A stretch of DNA of 6,242 bases, taken from assembly GCA_934692665.1 (NCBI GenBank), contig CAKUUG010000057.1:1-6242 (forward strand), written 5' to 3'. Position numbers and translations under genes: made by a program. Positions 1-4,656 of this stretch are shown here, piece by piece (within the stretch, counting starts at the first letter, position 1; every line of letters begins with the position of its first letter). The DNA is from an uncultured Candidatus Melainabacteria bacterium. Lineage in GTDB: Bacteria; Cyanobacteriota; Vampirovibrionia; Gastranaerophilales; Gastranaerophilaceae. Below the pieces are notes generated by a model, which had not been told where the DNA came from, ran no database searches, and worked only from the letters and a program-made list of their open reading frames with translations.

Positions 1-54
1 GACTCGTTGAGTTCACAAATGGATATTTCAACAAGTTTTGTTGATGAAGAATAA
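1..54 (+). CDS. Possible C-terminal end of an unidentified protein (partial)
   Basis: Frame 1 is open from the window edge to a TAA at 52-54 and encodes a 17-residue polar, acidic tail (DSLSSQMDISTSFVDEE). The stop lies 4 bases before the convergent rplY stop, which is the tight packing expected of a real gene end. No domain can be recognised from so little sequence. A competing frame 3 is also open from the edge and stops at 42-44, so the frame choice is uncertain. Too short to assign a function. Confidence 0.35.
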   Translation, partial: DSLSSQMDISTSFVDEE

Positions 55-58
55 TTTA

Positions 59-337
59 TTATACTGTAGCAAATTCAACATTCAAGAATTGACCTGTTGC
101 ATAGTTTACTTGCAATTCTTGAATTTTTGCTGTGTATGTATTTCCGTCTAAATTCAATTCCCAGTTTGCTTCTTTGTTGTTTTTGTATAACATTTCAAAT
201 TCATGAGTGTTTACTTGGATATTTTTTGCTTCTATTCCTTTGCCATAAATAGAACCCGGCAAAAATCCTTCTGTTCTGATTTGACGAGGATTTTTATTTT
301 CTTCTCTATTTGCAACTGTAAGTTTTACGTTTGACAT
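59..337 (-). CDS. rplY: 50S ribosomal protein L25 (short form)
   Basis: The 92-residue product matches short bacterial L25, the 5S rRNA-binding protein of the large ribosomal subunit. The N-terminal strand (VKLTVANRE) is followed by the family hallmark RTEGFLPGSIYGKG at residues 21-34 (usual form G-x-x-P-G/A-x-x-Y-G). The end (QFLNVEFATV) matches the family's closing strand, usually H-V-D-F. Length is close to the E. coli protein (94 residues). The C-terminal TL5/CTC extension found in many bacteria is absent, and the stop follows the core domain directly, so this is the short type and not a truncation. The start is set by AAGGAG at 347-352 with a 9-base spacer to ATG at 335-337. It is divergent from folP. 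Family assignment is by motif and length. Confidence 0.9.
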   Translation of the reverse strand: MSNVKLTVANREENKNPRQIRTEGFLPGSIYGKGIEAKNIQVNTHEFEMLYKNNKEANWELNLDGNTYTAKIQELQVNYATGQFLNVEFATV

Positions 338-414
338 TTTTATTTTCTCCTTGACTTAATCTTTTGCTTAAACTATTAATATTATGTTATTAATTATATT
401 TGTTAAATAAAAAA
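338..414. promoter_or_regulatory. Divergent promoter region between rplY and folP
   Basis: This 77-base, very AT-rich gap must drive both divergent genes. For folP, TTGACT (351-356) with a 17-base spacer to TATTAA (374-379) is the best pair on the + strand. It overlaps the rplY Shine-Dalgarno sequence. For rplY, the - strand has a perfect TATAAT (393-398) with only a poor -35 (TTGCAT, 415-420, inside folP). It also has TTAACA (401-406) with AT-rich -10 candidates 16-17 bases on. So many hexamer-like strings occur in such AT-rich DNA that the exact elements are uncertain; that both promoters lie here is safer. No riboswitch-like structure seen. Confidence 0.45.
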
Positions 415-1572
415 ATGCAATTTACTACAAAAACAGTCTTAAAAAAATTTATTAATAAAGAAATATCATCAGTTGGTTTTGACGAGAGCTACATCAATTC
501 AGCAGTAAAGAAACATTTGTTTCTATCAATAAAAATCTTTGATGTTACTCCTTCACAGGCAACTATCATAAAACAAGCAGCTCTTTCTGTCGGATGTGAT
601 TGTGCGGTGAATCGTGGAGTGATTGATTGTTCTGTTAGCTTTTCTGACTGTATTTTATCAGGTACAATAGCACAAATAACTAACGTTGCAAAAAAACTCA
701 GCAACCAACCTTTTTCTTTATCTGATTTGTCTGAATGTCTGTTCAATCAATTAGAAATTCAACAAAAACATCCCACTCATCCAAAAATAATGGGTATATT
801 AAACTTGACCCCGAATTCTTTTTCTGATGGCGGAGAATTTGTTGAAATAGAAAAAGCAATAAACCATGCAATTGATATGATTGAAGCCGGAGCAAGCGTG
901 ATTGATATCGGTGCCCAATCTACAAAACCCCATGCTGATTTGGTTTCTGTTGTGTATGAAATTGAAAAAGTAACCCCAATCGTAACAGCATTAAAGACTG
1001 CTTATCCAAACATCGAAATCAGCGTTGATACAATGACACTTGGATGTGCAAGAGCTGCGTTGGATGCCGGAGCGGATATTATTAATGATGTTAGTTTTTT
1101 AGCTAATCCGGAATTTGCAAAAATTTGTGCCAAAAGAAATAAGAAACTTGTTATTATGCATTCTCGTGGAAATTCAAAAACCATGGATGAGCTTGTTACT
1201 TATGAATCTGTTGTAGATGACATATTTAAAGAAATAAAAGAAAAAATAAAAATTGCAAAGACCCAAGACTTGGACGATAAAAATATAATAGTGGATGTTG
1301 GTTTTGGTTTTGCAAAAACAATAAATCAAAATTTGCAGCTCTTAAATAGAATAAATGAATTTAAGTCTTTAGGCTACCCGATTATGGCCGGTGTTTCAAG
1401 AAAACGTTTTATGCAAGATATAATAAATACAAAAGAGCCAAAAGAGGCCGATTTTGTTTCTGCTTTGGCGACTTCTTATTTGATTCAAAATGATATTGAA
1501 TATATTAGAGTCCATAATGTTGAATTGTCGATTCAGGCACTTAGATTTAATGAAAGATTAATGTTTAGTTAA
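415..1572 (+). CDS. folP: Dihydropteroate synthase with N-terminal extension domain
   Basis: Catalyses condensation of 6-hydroxymethyl-dihydropterin pyrophosphate with p-aminobenzoate in cytosolic folate synthesis; target of sulfonamides. With ATG at 415 the protein has 385 residues, against about 280 for the usual enzyme. The TIM-barrel part starts near residue 125: IMGILNLTPNSFSDGG (125-140), GASVIDIGAQSTKPHA (159-174), ISVDT (202-206), IINDV (222-226), VIMHSRG (246-252), VDVGFGFAKT (293-302), AGVSRKRFM (325-333) and IRVHNVE (364-370). These hold the usual pterin-binding Asp, Asn, Lys, Arg and His positions. Deviations from the common consensus are AQ for GE, K for R and H for G in the STRPGA loop, DV for DP, and HN for HD. 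Residues 1-124, including a 'SGT...KKLSNQPFSLSDL' segment, resemble the extra domain of long bacterial FolP proteins. I chose ATG 415 over TTG 400; neither has a clear Shine-Dalgarno sequence. The stop overlaps the convergent gene. Confidence 0.88.
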   Translation: MQFTTKTVLKKFINKEISSVGFDESYINSAVKKHLFLSIKIFDVTPSQATIIKQAALSVGCDCAVNRGVIDCSVSFSDCILSGTIAQITNVAKKLSNQPFSLSDLSECLFNQLEIQQKHPTHPKIMGILNLTPNSFSDGGEFVEIEKAINHAIDMIEAGASVIDIGAQSTKPHADLVSVVYEIEKVTPIVTALKTAYPNIEISVDTMTLGCARAALDAGADIINDVSFLANPEFAKICAKRNKKLVIMHSRGNSKTMDELVTYESVVDDIFKEIKEKIKIAKTQDLDDKNIIVDVGFGFAKTINQNLQLLNRINEFKSLGYPIMAGVSRKRFMQDIINTKEPKEADFVSALATSYLIQNDIEYIRVHNVELSIQALRFNERLMFS

Positions 1573-2888
1573 TTTTCTTTTAATATTCCTTTTTCAGTGA
1601 GGATATTGCGATATTCTGTCATTATTGTCTTTTTATAATCAGGAAGAAATTTTTCCAGACTTTTTGCGTATTTTTTGTAGTTTGTTTCTTCAATTTCTGT
1701 TAATTTTTCTTTGTTTTTTATTTTTTTGAAAATTGTTGGCATTTCATCAAAATATGTTGAAATTTCGGACATTTTGGATGTGATTTCCGGATGTCTTTTC
1801 CAAGCTTCTTTCATTGCTTCTATGTATTCTGGATGATCTTTGTAAAATTTGATTTTCTTTTCAGACAAAAGTTGCTTTGCTTGAGGATTGTTTGTGTAGT
1901 ATTCGGCTATTTTTCTAGCATTTTCTTTTCTTGCTTCAGGGTGTTTTCTATGGAATTTTTTTACTCTTTCTGATTGTTTTTGTCTGTTTTCTTCAATTGC
2001 ATAATATTGGCGTATACGTTGAGAGGACAATTGTCCATATTGTGGGTTTTGTTTGTATACTTTTTTTAGCTTTTTTGATTTTTCTTCTCTTGCTTCAGGA
2101 TTATTTTCATAATAGTCTTTAATTCTTTTTGAAATGTTTTCTTTTGCTTTTGGATTTTGTTTGTAATATTGTTTCAATTTTTTTGAAACATTTTCTCTTT
2201 TTTGTGGATTTTGTTGATATGAATCGTGCATTTTTTTAGACATATTTTCTCTGGCATTTGCATTGTTTTTAAAATAGCTTTTTGTATTTTTAGAGGCCTT
2301 TTCTATCCTTTCCGGTATTGAATGTGCTAGAGCGTTATCGTAGCTTTTATTGTATTTTTTAATATTTAACATATCCATCAATTTGCTGAGCGATTCTGCT
2401 CCTATCAAGAAATATGTTTTTCTATCTCTTAGCGGCGTTTTTTCTGCGTAGTATTGTTTTATGATATTCAGTGATAAATTATCTAAAGTAACATCTTCAA
2501 CTTGTCCGCCAAGTATTGGTTTTAGTGCGAGCATTGGGAGAGTTTCTTTTGGAAGGTCACTTACATTTAGAACGTCTTTTAATTCTTCAGGATATAATTC
2601 TTTTGCTTCTTCCAGTGTGGAACAATTTAATAAATCTTTGTAAAATTCTTTATGGACTTCATAAAGTGATTCTTCAGGGTTTGATATTGATTTTTCCAGA
2701 ACAAAATCGTATATAGAATTTGATGGAAAATTTTCTTTTCCAATTTTTTCAATTGTTTTCTTGAGGTTTTTCCCTTCAAAAGATAATTGAAAACAGTCGC
2801 TTTCTTGATTGATTTTGTGCTTAGAGTTAAATGTATTATTCGGTTTTATATTGTTATAACGAAAAATATTAACACTGGAAATTTTCAT
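1569..2888 (-). CDS. Uncharacterised basic protein with tandem 18-residue repeats
   Basis: I do not recognise a named gene. The 439-residue product has three parts. Residues 1-40 are a polar leader ending in FQLSFEGK, without a hydrophobic core, so not a standard signal peptide. Residues 41-192 are a mixed, probably helical region (for example STLEEAKELYPEELKDVL, 90-107). Residues 195-369 hold about nine units of the pattern R-E-N-x-S-K-K-(I/L)-K-x-Y-Y-x-x-N-P-x-A, rich in Lys, Arg, Tyr and Asn-Pro. An acidic/basic helical tail closes the protein. The repeats recall NUMOD3-type modules, short DNA-binding units attached to HNH or GIY-YIG nucleases, but no nuclease motif is visible here. Nucleic-acid binding is therefore only an inference. 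The ATG at 2886-2888 has at best a weak ribosome site (GCGAG). It is last in the - strand gene run, 51 bases after the cysteine-cluster gene. Confidence 0.75.
   Translation of the reverse strand: MKISSVNIFRYNNIKPNNTFNSKHKINQESDCFQLSFEGKNLKKTIEKIGKENFPSNSIYDFVLEKSISNPEESLYEVHKEFYKDLLNCSTLEEAKELYPEELKDVLNVSDLPKETLPMLALKPILGGQVEDVTLDNLSLNIIKQYYAEKTPLRDRKTYFLIGAESLSKLMDMLNIKKYNKSYDNALAHSIPERIEKASKNTKSYFKNNANARENMSKKMHDSYQQNPQKRENVSKKLKQYYKQNPKAKENISKRIKDYYENNPEAREEKSKKLKKVYKQNPQYGQLSSQRIRQYYAIEENRQKQSERVKKFHRKHPEARKENARKIAEYYTNNPQAKQLLSEKKIKFYKDHPEYIEAMKEAWKRHPEITSKMSEISTYFDEMPTIFKKIKNKEKLTEIEETNYKKYAKSLEKFLPDYKKTIMTEYRNILTEKGILKEN
1782..2309 (-). repeat. Tandem array of about nine degenerate 54-bp coding repeats
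   Basis: Encodes residues 194-369 of the repeat protein. Units can be read at residues 213-230, 231-248, 249-266, 267-284, 285-301 (one residue short), 302-319, 320-337, 338-355 and 356-369 (shortened), after a degenerate first unit from about 194. The best-matched adjacent units are RENVSKKLKQYYKQNPKA and KENISKRIKDYYENNPEA. At the DNA level the period is 54 bases, but copies are clearly diverged, so this is an old protein-level repeat and not a recent tandem duplication. Confidence 0.8.
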
Positions 2889-2939
2889 CTATTACTCGCT
2901 TTCTAGATAATAAAAGCCTCTAAATGAAAATTTTTGCAT

Positions 2940-3389
2940 TTATTCTATAAAATCTTTAAAATTTTTAATTGGTTGCTTGGAAACTTTTAAAAAAACTTCT
3001 TCAAAAGTTTCTATGGGTTCAAACCTAAAACCGCATTTTTCTTGCAATGCAGCCCCAAATGAAAATATTTCTTCGCTCGGATAGTTTCTGCAGATAGAAG
3101 GTCTTTTGTTGTGCATCGTGCAAAGTCTTTTTTCTTTGTCAAATCTATCACAACTAAAAATCAAACCAAAATCGTCTTTTCCGACTATAGTTATGTGTTG
3201 ATAAAAACTATAAGAGTCTGTATCTTTGATTTTTTCAAAATCTTCTTTTGATTTTATTAAATCTTTGCCGTGTCTTACGTAGATATTTTCACAGCAGCAA
3301 CCACATTTTTTACATTTGCCGTATCTAAGGTATTTTTTCTTTAAAATTGATTTATAGTAGAATTTTTTAATTTTGTTTAAATATTTCAT
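2940..3389 (-). CDS. YkgJ-family cysteine-cluster (CxxCxxCC-type) protein
   Basis: The 149-residue protein carries the cysteine pattern of the YkgJ/CxxCxxCC family, proposed to bind zinc or an iron-sulfur cluster; no reaction is established for most members. Visible ligands are CKKCGCCC (Cys26, 29, 31, 32, 33), Cys80 in FSCDRF, Cys90 in RLCTMH, Cys100 in RPSICRNYP (a family hallmark) and Cys119 in EKCGF. The first 25 residues are strongly basic (KIKKFYYKSILKKKYLRYGK) and might bind RNA or membrane phospholipid. The ATG at 3387-3389 lies inside the upstream gene, a 23-base overlap, with no clear Shine-Dalgarno sequence. This suggests translational coupling. Family call is good; function is unknown. 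Confidence 0.82.
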   Translation of the reverse strand: MKYLNKIKKFYYKSILKKKYLRYGKCKKCGCCCENIYVRHGKDLIKSKEDFEKIKDTDSYSFYQHITIVGKDDFGLIFSCDRFDKEKRLCTMHNKRPSICRNYPSEEIFSFGAALQEKCGFRFEPIETFEEVFLKVSKQPIKNFKDFIE

Positions 3390-3708
3390 TCAGAAAATTT
3401 TCATTACTTGAAAGCGAAGAAAATATGTCACTAGACTCCATAGTAAAAACGCCTTCAAAAACATTTTTTAATACAAGATTGTTTGCTTCTTTTTCGTCCA
3501 TTTTCTTCAAAATATCACTAAATTTTTGTATATCAAGTTCTTTTTGATATTTTTCCATTGCGGTCGTAGAAATATCGGATTCATCAATCAAATAATTCTT
3601 CAACTCCTCTTTTTCAAATGGATTTGTTGAACCAACAGATGAAACTTTTTCTAAATTATGTCCTTGTGCGACATTGTCAAGACCGTTATTTTGAATTCTA
3701 TCCAGCAT
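3367..3708 (-). CDS. Hypothetical protein, 113 residues, unknown function
   Basis: No family recognised. The product is soluble, acidic and mostly helical in appearance. The N-terminus is polar and Asn/Gly/Ser-rich (residues 1-30). A likely helical middle (ELDIQKFSDILKKMDEKEA) and a hydrophobic patch (NNLVLKNVFEGVF) follow, then a Ser/Asn/Phe-rich tail. There are no cysteines, signal peptide or membrane segment. Reality is supported by a GGGGA ribosome site (3711-3715) close before the ATG at 3706-3708, a candidate promoter upstream, and a 23-base overlap with the cysteine-cluster gene. That overlap suggests the two products are made together and may act together. Confidence 0.65.
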   Translation of the reverse strand: MLDRIQNNGLDNVAQGHNLEKVSSVGSTNPFEKEELKNYLIDESDISTTAMEKYQKELDIQKFSDILKKMDEKEANNLVLKNVFEGVFTMESSDIFSSLSSNENFLNEIFKQN

Positions 3709-3737
3709 TTTTCCCCAACGTCTTTTTTAATTCTTAC

Positions 3738-3766
3738 ATTATGTATCAAAAATTCAATTTTGTAAT
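3738..3766 (-). promoter_or_regulatory. Candidate promoter for the 113-residue protein / cysteine-cluster pair
   Basis: On the - strand, ATTACA (3761-3766) is separated by 17 bases from CATAAT (3738-3743). The -10 matches five of six consensus positions and the -35 four of six. Transcription would start near 3731 and give a leader of roughly 20 bases containing the GGGGA ribosome site. The -35 overlaps the LOG gene stop codon. No strong terminator is visible between the two genes, so read-through from the LOG gene may also occur. Confidence 0.4.
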
Positions 3767-4377
3767 TATACTTTTGATTGATTTTTGATTTTTAATTTTT
3801 TGTCCAAGTAGTCAATTTCTTCATTTTTGTAATTTTTTAAATAATCAATTGCTTCTTGTGGTGTATTTGCAACAAAATACATCGTAGTCGTTTCTTTTGG
3901 TGCAAAGTTCTCTTTTATTATTTTATTGAAAAAATCAATCAAATGAGCATAAAAATTGTCTGTGTTCAAGAAAACAATAGGTTTGTTGTTGTAGCCCAGT
4001 TGTTTTTGCACTAACATTTCACTAACTTCTTCTAAAGTGCCAAATCCACCCGATAGAACCACTATTCCATCAGAAAGCTCATCCATCTTGGCTTTTCTTT
4101 CACGCATACCTTTTGTAACAATGAAATTATGGCAATTACCCTCACTTATCCCCAAATTGTAGAGTTTTTCAGGCATAATTCCTGTGATTTTTGCTCCAAA
4201 TTGACAAGCACTTGAAGAAATTTCTCCCATCAGTCCCAAATTTGAACCGCCATAGATGATATTGTAGCTATTTTTCGCTAGTTTTTCACCCAATTCTTTT
4301 GCAACATCAAAATATTTCTTGTCTATGTTGTCACTTGCACTCGCAAATACGCAAATATTTTTTAAAACTTTCCCCAT
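3766..4377 (-). CDS. LOG-family nucleoside 5'-monophosphate phosphoribohydrolase
   Basis: Members of this family (formerly 'lysine decarboxylase-like', TIGR00730 type) cleave the N-glycosidic bond of cytokinin riboside monophosphates or plain nucleotides such as AMP, releasing the base and ribose 5-phosphate. The 203-residue protein has the Rossmann-like order: an ICVFASASD opening strand (8-16, usually CVFCGSS), YGGSNLGLMG (42-51, phosphate binding), MRERKAKM (91-98) and LSGGFGTLEE (108-117). Arg94 and Glu117 correspond by motif to the family's catalytic Arg/Glu pair. Ser109 replaces the usual Pro of P-G-G-x-G-T-x-x-E. A Lys-rich tail follows the core. ATG 4375-4377 has no ribosome site, and a promoter places the transcript start at or next to it. 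In a gut bacterium cytokinin production is unlikely; purine nucleotide salvage or cleanup is my inference. Confidence 0.88.
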   Translation of the reverse strand: MGKVLKNICVFASASDNIDKKYFDVAKELGEKLAKNSYNIIYGGSNLGLMGEISSSACQFGAKITGIMPEKLYNLGISEGNCHNFIVTKGMRERKAKMDELSDGIVVLSGGFGTLEEVSEMLVQKQLGYNNKPIVFLNTDNFYAHLIDFFNKIIKENFAPKETTTMYFVANTPQEAIDYLKNYKNEEIDYLDKKLKIKNQSKV

Positions 4378-4383
4378 AATGTT

Positions 4384-4412
4384 ATTCTAACACAGCTCTT
4401 TGCTTGTGTAAA
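4384..4412 (-). promoter_or_regulatory. Promoter of the LOG gene with dyad between and over its hexamers
   Basis: On the - strand TTTACA (4407-4412) and TAGAAT (4384-4389) are spaced by exactly 17 bases, each matching five of six consensus positions. A start 6-7 bases after the -10 falls at about 4377, the A of the ATG, and no Shine-Dalgarno sequence precedes that codon. The mRNA is therefore probably leaderless or nearly so. TTACACA (4405-4411) and TGTGTTA (4388-4394) form an imperfect inverted repeat (6 of 7 positions) with a 10-base centre. It touches both hexamers, where a repressor could bind; that role is inferred. Confidence 0.55.
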
Positions 4413-4430
4413 ATTTCTTCGATAAAACAC

Positions 4431-4459
4431 TTGATTTTTTTAATTTTTTGGAGCATAAT
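4431..4459 (+). promoter_or_regulatory. Candidate promoter of the initiator tRNA gene
   Basis: TTGATT (4431-4436) and CATAAT (4454-4459) lie 17 bases apart on the + strand, matching four and five consensus positions. The predicted start near 4466 leaves a short 5' leader of about 17 bases before the tRNA, which RNase P would remove. The promoter is back to back with that of the LOG gene. AT-richness makes chance hexamers common, so confidence is moderate. Confidence 0.5.
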
Positions 4460-4482
4460 AGTCATGTAATTATATCTTTTAT

Positions 4483-4559
<77 letters not shown>

Positions 4560-4567
4560 ATTAAAAT

Positions 4568-4602
4568 AAAGGCTTTTAGAGATTTCTGAAAGTCTTTTTT
4601 TA
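4568..4602 (+). terminator. Intrinsic terminator after tRNA-fMet
   Basis: The arms 4568-4580 and 4585-4597 pair over 13 positions (two are G:T wobbles) around a GATT loop, followed by a T run ending at 4601. It starts 9 bases after the tRNA CCA and should end the tRNA transcript, separating it from the HEPN gene downstream. Confidence 0.85.
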
Positions 4603-4611
4603 TGCTAAAAT
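4603..4611 (+). promoter_or_regulatory. Candidate extended -10 promoter of the HEPN gene
   Basis: TGC-TAAAAT (4603-4611) fits an extended -10 element (TGn plus a hexamer with five of six matches), placed directly after the tRNA terminator. The -35 position (4583-4588, TTTCTG) is poor, as tolerated for extended -10 promoters. The start would be near 4618, giving a leader of about 40 bases that carries AGGAG (4647-4651), 5 bases before the ATG at 4657. Confidence 0.4.
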
Positions 4612-4615
4612 GAGC

Positions 4616-4636
4616 AAAAGTTGCAAAAAAGTTGCA
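4616..4636 (+). repeat. Two direct copies of AAAAGTTGCA at the HEPN transcription start
   Basis: The 10-base unit occurs at 4616-4625 and 4627-4636, a period of 11 bases, about one helical turn. The copies also create an inverted pair TGCAA (4622-4626) / TTGCA (4632-4636). They sit at or just after the predicted transcription start of the HEPN gene, where a repressor site would be effective. The function is inferred; short A-rich repeats can be chance. Confidence 0.4.
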
Positions 4637-4656
4637 TTTTTATTTTAGGAGTATGA

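Noticed and set aside
28..44. Perfect 7-bp hairpin TCAACAA-GTT-TTGTTGA as a terminator between the leftmost genes
   Set aside because: No T run follows on either strand and it lies inside the probable coding tail, so intrinsic termination is not supported.
400..414. TTG start for folP adding five residues (MLNKK)
   Set aside because: No Shine-Dalgarno sequence before it, and ATG at 415 is the first standard start in frame; the added residues carry no conserved feature.
489..746. 85-residue - strand reading frame inside folP
   Set aside because: Lies entirely antisense to the well-supported folP frame, has no ribosome site, and shows no family motif.
1791..2122. Two hydrophobic, Phe/Leu-rich + strand reading frames that look like membrane proteins
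   Set aside because: They are the antisense of the Lys-rich repeat region; AAA/AAG codons read backwards give Phe and Leu. The repeat period proves the other strand.
1782..2309. CRISPR array, because of the regular 54-base period
   Set aside because: Repeats are degenerate, have no unique spacers, and conserve an amino-acid pattern in one open frame.
2461..2716. Two short + strand reading frames (60 and 66 residues)
   Set aside because: Antisense to the N-terminal half of the repeat protein, overlapping each other in different frames, no ribosome sites.
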